Shown piece after piece: positions 56,007 to 64,000 of a DNA stretch of 64,000 bases. The translations under genes and the position numbers were made by a program. Source of the stretch: Vibrio sp. CAU 1672. Its GTDB lineage: Bacteria; Pseudomonadota; Gammaproteobacteria; Enterobacterales; Vibrionaceae. The DNA lies in contig NZ_JARHUF010000010.1 in assembly GCF_029223195.1 (NCBI RefSeq), positions 62,001-126,000 on the forward strand, given 5' to 3'. The notes below the pieces were generated by a model that was given only the letters and a program-made list of their open reading frames with translations, was not told the DNA's origin and did not search any database. Numbering within the stretch: position 1 is the first letter of the stretch; each line of letters starts with the position of its first letter.

Positions 56007-56474
56007 TCAGGCAAGCTCATGGCGCATGATGTTCTCTTTACCGGTATTACCCAATATGGTTTTCTCGGTGCTGTCAAAACCTGCTGCCGTAAAGAAACGG
56101 CAGGCGGATGAGTTACGCACGGGTACAGAGACACACAGTGATGTACTCTCGGTATCAATCGCATAAGCATAGGTGAGCAGCTTTGTCAGCGCGGCTTTGC
56201 CAATCCCCTGACGCTGAAAGCGGCGGTCGATCATGATATAGCTCAACCCTAGCTCGTGGCGCATTGCAAATGGCGCATGTTGGAAAAAGCCTTTGTCGAT
56301 AATTAAGAATCCGGCAGTGACGTAGTTGTAATAGATAGTGACAAAAGTATCTGACGGACTGCGTTGCTGATAGGCCTGCTCAAACGGGATAAACCAATCT
56401 TTTTGGTCATCTTGCACAGTAAGTTGCATCAAGCTGGAAAAGTCTTTCAAGCGGGTTGGCTTTAAGGCAATCAT
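56007..56474 (-). CDS. GNAT-family N-acetyltransferase
   Basis: 155 residues, Gcn5-related fold. The acetyl-CoA pyrophosphate loop is visible as RRFQRQGIGKAALTKLL (Q-x-x-G-x-G/A), followed by SLCVSVPVRNSSACRFFTAAGF, the usual N...A..FY..GF motif. Substrate unknown. Monocistronic. Confidence 0.88.
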   Translation of the reverse strand: MIALKPTRLKDFSSLMQLTVQDDQKDWFIPFEQAYQQRSPSDTFVTIYYNYVTAGFLIIDKGFFQHAPFAMRHELGLSYIMIDRRFQRQGIGKAALTKLLTYAYAIDTESTSLCVSVPVRNSSACRFFTAAGFDSTEKTILGNTGKENIMRHELA

Positions 56475-56561
56475 GGGGTGACGGGGAATTTATACAGGAT
56501 ACTAGTATTATAAAACGCAGCGTTGAGCTGTGGCAACGGAATATCAAAAGTAAACAGATAA

Positions 56562-56590
56562 AAAAACCCGAGCGATGCCCGGGCTTTTAC
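56562..56590 (-). terminator. Terminator of sdaA
   Basis: Stem CCCGAGC/GCCCGGG (one mismatch, loop GAT), flanked on the minus strand by a T-run; it lies 16 bases past the sdaA stop. Confidence 0.85.
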
Positions 56591-56605
56591 GAAGGAGGTG
56601 CGGCA

Positions 56606-57967
56606 TTAGCAGATAACTTTTACTGCCAGGCCACCTTGAGAGGTTTCGCGGTATTTGGCGTTCATGTCTTTACCGGTCTCCAGCATGGTTTCAATCACCT
56701 TATCCAGAGAAACACGCGGTGCAGAAGAACGACGCATAGCCATGCGGGTTGAGTTGATCGCTTTTACCGCTGCGATGCCATTACGCTCAATACAAGGAAC
56801 CTGCACCTGACCGGCAACCGGGTCACAGGTGAGGCCCAGGTTGTGCTCCATGGCGATTTCCGCCGCCATACACACTTGCTCCGGGCTACCACCCATCAGC
56901 TCAGCCAGGCCGGCTGCGGCCATCGAACATGCCACGCCGACTTCACCCTGACAGCCCACTTCGGCACCAGAGATCGAGGCATTACGCTTGTATAGACCAC
57001 CGATTGCACCAGATGCTGCAAAGTAGCGGATGTAATCTTTCTCAGTAACGGTTTGGATGAACTTGTTGTAGTAGGCCAGTACCGCAGGGATGATGCCACA
57101 CGCTCCGTTAGTCGGTGCAGTCACGACACGGCCACCGGCGGCGTTCTCTTCATTGACGGCGAAGGCAAACATGTTCACCCAGTCAACCACAGACATAGGG
57201 TCGTTAGAGGTTTTTTCTGATGTCAGCAACTGTTGGCGCAGGGCTGCTGCACGGCGTGGTACACGCAGTGGTCCCGGCAGGATACCTTCTTCATTCATAC
57301 CGCGTTCCATACATTCATGCATGGTTTTCCAGATGTTAGCGAAGTAAGTGCGGGTCGATTCTTCAGAATGCAGGGAGTGCTCGTTTTTCATTACCAGCGA
57401 GCTGATAGACAAGCCATTCTCACGGCACTGGTTAACTAACTCTTCTGCAGTGGTGAACTCGTAAGGCGCTTTGATTGGGTTCTCTGCTTCCTTACCAAAG
57501 TTTTCCTCATCAACGATGAAGCCACCGCCGATAGAGTAGTACGTTTTCGAGTACACGTTTTTGTCATCGATCCACGCATGGATCTGCATGCCGTTTTCGT
57601 GCAGTTCAAGGTTAGTGGTATGGAAGTTCATCCCGCCTTCGCGAGGGAACGAGACTGTATGACAGTGCATGCCAACAGGTAGGCGTTCAGTTTCTTCTAC
57701 GCGCGCGATAAAGCCCGGAATAGAGTCGATATCAACTTTCTCAGGGGTATTGCCTGCAAGACCCATGATGATGGCGATATCCGTGTGGTGACCTTTCCCT
57801 GTCAGTGATAGTGATCCATAAACGTCAACGGTGATTTTAGTGATGTCGCGCAATTTTCCCATTGCACGCAGGTCATCAATAAACTCTTTACCCGCTTTCA
57901 TGGGGCCTACAGTGTGAGAGCTGGAAGGACCAACACCGATTTTATAGATATCAAATACACTAATCAT
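56606..57967 (-). CDS. sdaA: L-serine ammonia-lyase (iron-sulfur dependent)
   Basis: Deaminates L-serine to pyruvate and ammonia using a [4Fe-4S] cluster. 453 residues. N-terminal beta domain (about 1-160, starting [21 protein letters not shown]) and C-terminal alpha domain with cluster cysteines in [20 protein letters not shown] and [12 protein letters not shown]. Downstream of the serine transporter sdaC and probably cotranscribed with it, with a hairpin between. Confidence 0.96.
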   Translation of the reverse strand: MISVFDIYKIGVGPSSSHTVGPMKAGKEFIDDLRAMGKLRDITKITVDVYGSLSLTGKGHHTDIAIIMGLAGNTPEKVDIDSIPGFIARVEETERLPVGMHCHTVSFPREGGMNFHTTNLELHENGMQIHAWIDDKNVYSKTYYSIGGGFIVDEENFGKEAENPIKAPYEFTTAEELVNQCRENGLSISSLVMKNEHSLHSEESTRTYFANIWKTMHECMERGMNEEGILPGPLRVPRRAAALRQQLLTSEKTSNDPMSVVDWVNMFAFAVNEENAAGGRVVTAPTNGACGIIPAVLAYYNKFIQTVTEKDYIRYFAASGAIGGLYKRNASISGAEVGCQGEVGVACSMAAAGLAELMGGSPEQVCMAAEIAMEHNLGLTCDPVAGQVQVPCIERNGIAAVKAINSTRMAMRRSSAPRVSLDKVIETMLETGKDMNAKYRETSQGGLAVKVIC

Positions 57968-57984
57968 ATCGATTACCTCAGAAT

Positions 57985-58012
57985 AAAGCCCCCCGTAGAG
58001 CGGGAGGCTTAC
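57985..58012 (-). terminator. sdaC-sdaA intercistronic hairpin
   Basis: Stem AAGCCCCCCG/CGGGAGGCTT (one mismatch), loop TAGAG; on the minus strand followed by TATTCTGA with few T. A weak terminator or attenuator between the two genes. Confidence 0.7.
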
Positions 58013-58062
58013 TTTTTATCGTTATATTCTTAATTCAACCACGCGTGATTAATCAGCAGTGA

Positions 58063-59316
58063 TTAAAGAGCGCCGTAGATTACAGAACTAATAGCGGCAA
58101 GGCCACAGATTGCTGTGAAAATCTGTACAGGTGCAGAAGTTTTGTACTTCGCCATCGCTGGTACTTTTTGCATTGCAAATACTGGCATCAAGAACAGGAT
58201 AGCGGCAATCATTGGTGCGCCCATGGTCTCAATCATGCCCAGGATGCTTGGGTTAACGATAGCTACGATCCAAGTCGTGATAACGATGAACAGTAGTGAA
58301 GCTTTTTCAATCTTGCTTACTGGTTTTTCAGAGCGAGACTTGATCAGGCCAACCAGACCTTCGTGCGCGCCCAGGAAGTGACCGAAGTAGCTTGAAGTGA
58401 TCGCCGCGAAAGCAACCAGCGGACCCATGTAAGAGATCAGTGGAGATTCGTGAACGTTCGCCAGGTAAGAAAGTACTGAAATGTTTTGCTCTTTCGCTGT
58501 AGCCAGTTGCTCTGGAGAAAGAGACAGAACTACAGAGAATACGAAGAACATTACGAAGCCCATCAGCATCATTGCTGCGCCGCCAGTGATCGCGTCAGTT
58601 TTCTTAACCGCGTTGTCACCGTGTTGCAGGCGCTGGTCTTTAGAGAACTGAGAGATGATTGGGCTGTGGTTGAAAGAGAACACGATGATTGGGATCGCCA
58701 GCCATACAATCGTTGGCATTGAACCCCAGTCAGGTGAAACTTCCATCATTGAACTGTTCCAGTCCGGGATCAGGTAGAAAGACAGCGCAAGCAGGATAAA
58801 TACCAGTGGGTATACCATCGCCGATGTGGCTTTTAGCATCAGTTCTTTACCAAACACCACGCCTGCTGTCATTGCCGCGATCAGCGCACCCGATAGCAGC
58901 CAGCGAGGGATTGACTCCATGCCAATCTGGTTGACCAGGAACGAATCTACTGTGTTGGTAATACCAACGCCGTAAATCAGAACAATTGGGTAGATGGCGA
59001 AAAAGTAGGCAAAAGTGATAAGGTTTGCGCCAGTCTTACCAAAGTGTTCTTCCACTGTGTCAGTGATATCAGCTTCAGGGTTTTTTGCAGATAGTACGAA
59101 ACGCGCCAGAGATTTGTGAGCAAACCAGGTCATTGGTGCAGCAATTAGTGAAAGAATTACTAATGGCCAGAAACCGCCAGCACCTGCTTTGATTGGTAGG
59201 AACAGGACGCCAGCGCCCACAGCAGTGCCGAACAGAGACAGACACCAGGTAAAGTCTTTGTAAGTAAACTTACTAGACGATTGTGCGGTAGAAACCGCAG
59301 AAGTATTAGTAGTCAT
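58063..59316 (-). CDS. sdaC: HAAAP-family serine transporter SdaC
   Basis: 417 residues with about 11 transmembrane helices. Hydroxy/aromatic amino acid permease family: SLFGTAVGAGVLFLPIKAGA near the N-terminus, and FSFNHSPIISQFSKDQR in the middle. Immediately upstream of sdaA, so it supplies serine for deamination, as in the sdaC-sdaB pair of E. coli. The start is ATG at 59316. Confidence 0.93.
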   Translation of the reverse strand: MTTNTSAVSTAQSSSKFTYKDFTWCLSLFGTAVGAGVLFLPIKAGAGGFWPLVILSLIAAPMTWFAHKSLARFVLSAKNPEADITDTVEEHFGKTGANLITFAYFFAIYPIVLIYGVGITNTVDSFLVNQIGMESIPRWLLSGALIAAMTAGVVFGKELMLKATSAMVYPLVFILLALSFYLIPDWNSSMMEVSPDWGSMPTIVWLAIPIIVFSFNHSPIISQFSKDQRLQHGDNAVKKTDAITGGAAMMLMGFVMFFVFSVVLSLSPEQLATAKEQNISVLSYLANVHESPLISYMGPLVAFAAITSSYFGHFLGAHEGLVGLIKSRSEKPVSKIEKASLLFIVITTWIVAIVNPSILGMIETMGAPMIAAILFLMPVFAMQKVPAMAKYKTSAPVQIFTAICGLAAISSVIYGAL

Positions 59317-59604
59317 TTTTTGATACTCATTTTTGGGAACAGGAAATAAGTCGGCAGCGATTTTGCAAGATTTTGCAAAGCGAAAAATAGATCTAAATCA
59401 TATATTGTTCGAGCTTATTGAATGATGTATCAAAAAGCTGCGTCTTATCACGAAAACGCCGTGCTACATGTGATTATTGTTAATACTTCGGATTAGAAAA
59501 ATTAATCTTAAGATAAACTTTGCAAAGTTTTGGCAAACTAAACGTTTGCGTTGGAAATGGTTAATTAAACTAATGTGAATGAAAGTTTTTAAGCTTGTTG
59601 ATAG

Positions 59605-60207
59605 TTAGCTCTGAAGAATGAGGTGTTGCTGTAACGATTCAATGATCTGCGCCGTCATTCCCCAGATAAAGTGCTGCTGGTAAGGAATGGCAAAGACCCG
59701 ATGGTGATGATCTCTTACTCGAAATTTGGCGCTGAAAAGCTTTTCAGCGTCGAGCAAATGACTGGCGGGGACTTCAAACACCGCTGCCACTTCATTGTGA
59801 TCAATCCGGGTATGGTAGTCTGCGGAGACAAATGCTAAAAATGGTGTGACATGAAATAGACTAATGGTTGGCAAGCGCGGAAGCTGACCAAAAATTTCAA
59901 CTTTTTCAGGATGTAAGCCAATTTCTTCGTAGGCTTCCCGTAGGGCAGTTTGGGCCAATGATTTATCTTGCGGTTCAAACTTACCGCCGGGAAAACTGAT
60001 TTGCCCGGGGTGATGGCGCAGGTGTTTCGCGCGCTCGGTCAAAATCACCTGCATGCCGTTTTCTCTTTCAACGAAACCGATCAACACCGCCGCATCGCGG
60101 AAGGATTGCTTGTTGAGCTTGGCAAGGCGCTGCAACGATTCGCTGTGGTAGCCACTGGGCAGGGTCAACTGAAAAACTTGCAGCAACTGCGCTTTGTCTA
60201 TTTCCAT
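59605..60207 (-). CDS. nudL: Nudix CoA pyrophosphatase NudL
   Basis: 200 residues. Nudix box GGKFEPQDKSLAQTALREAY followed by EEIGL (Gx5Ex7REUxEExGU) and the CoA-pyrophosphatase (UPF0035) signature RAKHLRHHPGQISFPGGK just before it. In E. coli nudL lies between pabB and sdaA; here the same neighbours flank it, but H-NOX and its kinase separate it from pabB. Divergent from H-NOX. Confidence 0.93.
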   Translation of the reverse strand: MEIDKAQLLQVFQLTLPSGYHSESLQRLAKLNKQSFRDAAVLIGFVERENGMQVILTERAKHLRHHPGQISFPGGKFEPQDKSLAQTALREAYEEIGLHPEKVEIFGQLPRLPTISLFHVTPFLAFVSADYHTRIDHNEVAAVFEVPASHLLDAEKLFSAKFRVRDHHHRVFAIPYQQHFIWGMTAQIIESLQQHLILQS

Positions 60208-60383
60208 ACGTTATTCCTTTCATTACTTCTCTAGGCCAACATTGCTTCTCCCGGCCAACTGGTTTCCGGTACGTGGCATGCCACAACAGCAGGCATGTGC
60301 CTGCGGTCGACATTAATTTGAAACTTATAATGTTATACACCATTCTTAAACTTAACACGTTTCTTAAGGAGAAGGAGCGGCCG

Positions 60384-60923
60384 ATGAAAGGGATAATTTT
60401 CACCGAGTTTATGGAGCTGGTGGAAAACAAGTTTGGTCTGGAAGTGCTGGATGAAGTACTTGACCTGTCGGGCAACCGCGGGGTTTATACTGCGGTTGGC
60501 AGCTATGACCACCGGGAACTGGTGAAGCTGATTGTCAACCTGAGTAAAGTGACCGGGGTTGCGCCAGAGGCGCTACAGCAGGTGTTTGGTGAATGTGTGT
60601 TTCACAACCTGCTCCGCTCGGTTCCCAGCCATGCGAGTTTACAGCAATGCAGCTCGGCCTTTCAGTTTATCCGTCATGTGGAAGATTTTATTCACGTTGA
60701 AGTCAAGAAGCTCTATCCGGATGCCAACCCGCCCCGGTTTGACTTTATCAGCGAAACGGTCAGCGAGCTGGTGTTTGATTACCGCAGCGCACGTTGCATG
60801 GCCCATGTTTGCCTGGGGCTGATCAAAGGCTGCGCCAGCCATTTTGGTGAAGAGATCAGCGTTAAGCAGCAGCAACTGAGCGATGACGGCAGCCAGGTGC
60901 GGTTTTGGTTGCAGGCCAACTAA
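60384..60923 (+). CDS. H-NOX heme nitric-oxide sensor
   Basis: 179 residues from the ATG at 60384 (AAGGAG upstream). H-NOX fold: proximal heme ligand H104 in DFIHVEVKKLYPDA and the propionate-binding Y-x-S-x-R motif Y133-S135-R137 (FDYRSARCM). NO binding displaces His and alters the activity of a partner kinase. The next gene, 6 bases downstream, is that partner; the pair corresponds to the H-NOX/HqsK system of Vibrio that feeds the quorum-sensing phosphorelay. Confidence 0.95.
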   Translation: MKGIIFTEFMELVENKFGLEVLDEVLDLSGNRGVYTAVGSYDHRELVKLIVNLSKVTGVAPEALQQVFGECVFHNLLRSVPSHASLQQCSSAFQFIRHVEDFIHVEVKKLYPDANPPRFDFISETVSELVFDYRSARCMAHVCLGLIKGCASHFGEEISVKQQQLSDDGSQVRFWLQAN

Positions 60924-60929
60924 CTGCCC

Positions 60930-62633
60930 ATGGCCGCGAAGTCTTCGTTAGAGAGAAAGCTGGAAAGAGAAATCGCCTCGCGCAAGGCCGCTGAGCATTT
61001 GCTGGAGCAAAAAAGCCTCGAGCTCTACGAGGCCAACCAGCAGCTGAGTGTTGCGGTCAAAAAGCTCAAACTGCAGTCACAGAAGGATTTGCGTAAGTTT
61101 GAGTTTGAAGAGCAGATCGACATCACCCTGATTAAGTTCGGCCGCACATTCCTCTCTAGTGCCTTTGACCAAACCCTTGTCGCCAGCTTTTTAGAGCGGC
61201 TGACATCTAATGCCATTTTGTCGGCAACCTTCATGTGGTTAGATGAAGCCTATTTCCCATCGCTAAACCAGCATCGATTTGGCCACTTACAGCTTGAAAG
61301 TGACGGGGTAATTCAGCGGAAAATGTGCTGGCAAGACAATCAACTGCATATCCCGATTATTGTTGAGGAACAAATTGTCGGTGAGTTGGTGTTTGTAGCA
61401 AACCTTGACCATGTTAGCCGTGAGTTAGTCGCGAAACAGATGGTCTTAGTCTCTGATCTGATTCATGGCGTGATTGGTCGTCATCTGAGCCTGGAACGTG
61501 AAGTGGCGCTGCGCAAAAGGGCCGAAGAGTCGGAACGGGCGACCAAAGAGTTTGTCGCGATGATAAACCATGAGTTGCGTACGCCGCTCAATGGGGTATT
61601 GGGCAGTGCAGAGTTGTTAGAGAAAACCCCGTTAGGTCTGGAACAGAGCCAATATTTACGTAATCTGATGCATTCGGGAGAACTACTCCGGGTGATCATC
61701 AATGATCTGCTTGATTTCAGTAAAATGAACGCTGGGATGATGGAAATCATCGATAAGGTGTTTGCCTGGGCTGAGCTGGAAAACACTATTACCGGGGTGT
61801 TTGCCGCCAAAGCAGCCGAGAAACGCATTCACTTTTCAATCGACAAAAAAGTCGGTATTCCTGAGTACCTGATTGGTGATGCTGAGCGGATCACCCAGAT
61901 TTTGGTGAATCTGGTGGGGAATGCGATTAAGTTTACCCATTTGGGCGGGGTGGTGTTAAGGGTCGAGTGGTCAGAAGGGATGATGCACCTTGAAGTGGAG
62001 GACACCGGGATTGGTATCCCTAAATCTGCGCAAGCTACTTTGTTCGATCCGTTTGTTCAGGCGGATCGCTCAACCAAGCGTAACTTTGAAGGTTCAGGGC
62101 TAGGTCTGGCCATTTGTAAAAACCTGGTTGATTTGATGCATGGTGAGATTGGCTTCACCAGTGAAGAGCGCAAAGGCACGATTTTTAAAATTGCGATACC
62201 GCTGCCGCAGGGGGAGAGTCGGAACTTTGCGCCGTATGGTGAAAGCGCGACCGGCAAGCCGGTCGAGTTGGCAGGACGCAGTATTCTGGTGGTTGACGAT
62301 ATCCGGATGAATCAGGTAATTGTGACCCAGATGCTGAAAAAACTGCGTATCCAGCCCGATTTGCGCAGTAACGGTATCGAAGCCGTTGAAGCCGTACAAG
62401 ACAAACACTATGAGCTGATCCTGATGGATTGCCGGATGCCGGAAATGGACGGTTATGAAGCCACCGCGCATTTGCGCAGCATTGGTTTTACCCAGCCAAT
62501 TATCGCGCTGACCGCCGGTACTACGTTAGAGGAGCGGCAAAAATGCATCGACTCAGGCATGAATGACATCCTTACCAAACCCTACACGGCCGCAGACATT
62601 GAGCAAATAATGTTTAAATGGCTGGAGGATTAG
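60930..62633 (+). CDS. Soluble H-NOX-associated hybrid histidine kinase (HqsK-like)
   Basis: 567 residues, no transmembrane segment. N-terminal coiled coil (about 8-55), an input region (about 60-185), HisKA with phospho-acceptor H214 (AMINHELRTPLNG), HATPase_c (VNLVGNAIKF, EDTGIGIP, GSGLGLAICKNL), and a C-terminal receiver (IRMNQVIV, LMDCRMPEMDGYEA). Translated 6 bases after H-NOX, with no strong ribosome site of its own, implying coupling. By homology it should transfer phosphate to a separate Hpt protein such as LuxU; not shown here. Confidence 0.92.
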   Translation: MAAKSSLERKLEREIASRKAAEHLLEQKSLELYEANQQLSVAVKKLKLQSQKDLRKFEFEEQIDITLIKFGRTFLSSAFDQTLVASFLERLTSNAILSATFMWLDEAYFPSLNQHRFGHLQLESDGVIQRKMCWQDNQLHIPIIVEEQIVGELVFVANLDHVSRELVAKQMVLVSDLIHGVIGRHLSLEREVALRKRAEESERATKEFVAMINHELRTPLNGVLGSAELLEKTPLGLEQSQYLRNLMHSGELLRVIINDLLDFSKMNAGMMEIIDKVFAWAELENTITGVFAAKAAEKRIHFSIDKKVGIPEYLIGDAERITQILVNLVGNAIKFTHLGGVVLRVEWSEGMMHLEVEDTGIGIPKSAQATLFDPFVQADRSTKRNFEGSGLGLAICKNLVDLMHGEIGFTSEERKGTIFKIAIPLPQGESRNFAPYGESATGKPVELAGRSILVVDDIRMNQVIVTQMLKKLRIQPDLRSNGIEAVEAVQDKHYELILMDCRMPEMDGYEATAHLRSIGFTQPIIALTAGTTLEERQKCIDSGMNDILTKPYTAADIEQIMFKWLED

Positions 62634-62663
62634 CCCTGTCGAGGTATGAGAGGGCCATTCCGG

Positions 62664-64000
62664 TTACTTAAGGGCGGGCAAAATTTTCGACAGCTTGTCG
62701 AGGGTTTCCTGGTACTCGGCAGCGCACTCACTGTCGGCCACCACGCCGCCGCCGGCCCAGGCATGCAAATGGTGGTTTTCTGCGATTAAGGTACGAATGG
62801 TGATGCTGGTATCTATCCGGCCATGACGGGAGATGTAGCCGATGCTACCGCAATAGGCACTACGTCGGTGGGGTTCAAGTTCTTCAATGATTTCCATCGC
62901 CCTGACTTTGGGCGCTCCGGTGATTGAACCACCCGGAAAGCAAGCACGCAGCAGATCCGCCGGAGAATACTGGTCATCCAGATCAGCGCGAATGGTGCTG
63001 ACCAAATGATGGACTGCAGGAAAGCTTTCAATATCAAACAATTTCGGTACATGGACACTGCCTGGTGATGCCACCCGGCCAATATCATTACGCAGCAGAT
63101 CGACTATCATCAGGTTCTCTGCCTGATCTTTTTCTGCCGTTTGCAGATCGTAAGCATAAGCTTGATCTTGATCGGGATCATCGCTGCGAGGGCGGGTACC
63201 CTTGATTGGTTTGGTTTCGATCACTCCGGCGTTAAGCTGCAGAAAGCGTTCCGGGGAAATGCTTAAAATACTCGATTCGGCCATCCGGATGAAGGCGGAA
63301 AAGGGCGCCTGATTGGCTTGCTCTAAACGGCAGTACGCCTGCCATTCACTGCCTTGATAGGTGGCGCTGAAACGTTGTGCCAGGTTGATCTGATAGCAGT
63401 CGCCACTTAACAGGTAATTCTGCACCGCATCAAACCGTTTGGCATAGTCTTGCTGCGTCATATTGGACTGCCAGTCACCGGTCAGCATAAAATCAGGATT
63501 AGCTGTTGCGCGTTGCTGGTTTAGCCATTGCCATGCCTGATTGACATCCTGGCCGGCCAGCGTCGCTTTACGCTGTTGGTGGTCGACGATCACCGCCCAA
63601 GCGTAAAGTCCGACCGCCATGTCCGGCGTGGCCAGATCTTGCTTTGCCAGGTTAGGGATTGATTCAACCCGGCGGCCAAGATCGTAGCTGAAATACCCCA
63701 GAGCCCCGCCGACAAAAGGTAGGTCCTCACAGCCCTCCAGCGCCAGATCAGGCAGCAAGCGCTGTTGATAATGATCGAGCAAGGTAAACGGATCGGTATC
63801 AGACACTTCAGTGTGTTGCTGGTGAACGATGCGGGTCTGCTGGCCGGTGGTTTTCAGGGTTGCGATGGGGTTGGCGACCAGAATATCGAAACGGCTGTCA
63901 ATATGGGTTTGGGAGGCCGAACGTAATAGCATGGCCCATGGCTGGGATTCGATACGGGAAAACAGGGTAAGTGCGAGGTCTTCGGCGTAGTCCAGCGCCT
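62664..64000 (-). CDS. pabB: Aminodeoxychorismate synthase component I (5' end cut by window)
   Basis: Makes 4-amino-4-deoxychorismate for folate. The internal ATG at 63932 is not the start: the frame stays open to the window edge and upstream codons read YAEDLALTLFSRIESQPWAM, the PabB N-terminus. Visible chorismate-binding elements: FVGGALGYFSYDLG, SISPERFLQL, KPIKGTRPRSDDPDQD, ENLMIVDLLRNDIGRVA, FPGGSITGAPKVRAMEII and AWAGGGVVADS near the C-terminus. Only a short N-terminal piece lies outside. Convergent with the HqsK-like gene. Confidence 0.95.
   Translation of the reverse strand, partial: ALDYAEDLALTLFSRIESQPWAMLLRSASQTHIDSRFDILVANPIATLKTTGQQTRIVHQQHTEVSDTDPFTLLDHYQQRLLPDLALEGCEDLPFVGGALGYFSYDLGRRVESIPNLAKQDLATPDMAVGLYAWAVIVDHQQRKATLAGQDVNQAWQWLNQQRATANPDFMLTGDWQSNMTQQDYAKRFDAVQNYLLSGDCYQINLAQRFSATYQGSEWQAYCRLEQANQAPFSAFIRMAESSILSISPERFLQLNAGVIETKPIKGTRPRSDDPDQDQAYAYDLQTAEKDQAENLMIVDLLRNDIGRVASPGSVHVPKLFDIESFPAVHHLVSTIRADLDDQYSPADLLRACFPGGSITGAPKVRAMEIIEELEPHRRSAYCGSIGYISRHGRIDTSITIRTLIAENHHLHAWAGGGVVADSECAAEYQETLDKLSKILPALK

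Noticed and set aside
1..64000. CRISPR array, transposase, integrase or phage genes
   Set aside because: No regularly spaced repeats and no protein with such domains were seen anywhere in the window.

Overview
The window is a stretch of the main chromosome of a gammaproteobacterium of the family Vibrionaceae, most likely a Vibrio. The pointers are the fused diaminobutyrate aminotransferase/decarboxylase with the carboxynorspermidine genes (vibrio-type norspermidine route), a MarR-family CosR divergent from a BCCT transporter, an H-NOX gene next to a soluble hybrid kinase, a DUF2982 protein and a typical vibrio gene order (uvrC-pgsA-tRNAs; nrdAB-ubiG-gyrA; asnS; sdaA-sdaC; pabB). I see no insertion sequence, prophage, CRISPR array or rRNA. 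Both ends cut a gene: a GacA/UvrY-type response regulator at the left and pabB at the right.

Layout. 1-3835: uvrY (partial), uvrC, pgsA and a four-tRNA operon (Cys-Gly-Leu-Gly) with promoter and terminator. 3836-4741: about 0.9 kb without a recognisable gene. 4742-10137: norspermidine biosynthesis (fused DABA aminotransferase/decarboxylase, carboxynorspermidine dehydrogenase, nspC). 10193-13252: an ACT-domain regulator, a DUF3943 envelope protein and a CinA-like protein. 13340-17130: class Ia ribonucleotide reductase (nrdA-nrdB-yfaE) with NrdR-like boxes and a perfect DnaA box upstream. 17630-21294: ubiG and gyrA, divergent. 21417-29093: respiratory nitrite ammonification (nrfG; nrfA; nrfBCDE, a thioredoxin-like gene and nrfF) around a divergent control region with FNR- and NarP-like sites. 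29252-33916: a small unknown protein, ribA, an L,D-transpeptidase, an MBL-fold hydrolase and DUF2982. 34119-34511: a small protein with a histone H1-like tail. 34947-40093: a dctPQM TRAP transporter followed by a Cache-domain kinase and a LuxR-type regulator. 40156-42590: cosR and a BCCT osmolyte transporter. 42816-44699: an amino-acid-type dCache chemoreceptor. 44783-48251: a DnaQ-like exonuclease, a cNMP/CBS/DUF294 protein and an outer-membrane barrel. 48393-52439: aspC, two tandem paralogous small proteins of unknown function, and asnS. 52628-54253: a chemoreceptor with a c-type heme motif in its periplasmic domain. 54573-60207: DJ-1/PfpI protein, queD, a GNAT acetyltransferase, sdaA, sdaC and nudL. 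60384-64000: H-NOX, its hybrid kinase and pabB.

Themes. Anaerobic and NO/redox biology recurs: the Nrf ammonification system, an NO-sensing H-NOX/kinase pair and a chemoreceptor with a covalent-heme motif. Sensing of organic nutrients is the second theme (TRAP transporter with its own two-component system, amino-acid chemoreceptor, serine uptake and deamination). The least explained items are the heme-motif chemoreceptor, the tandem WHPDW small proteins, the Ala/Lys-tailed small protein and the three consecutive hairpins between dctP and dctQ.
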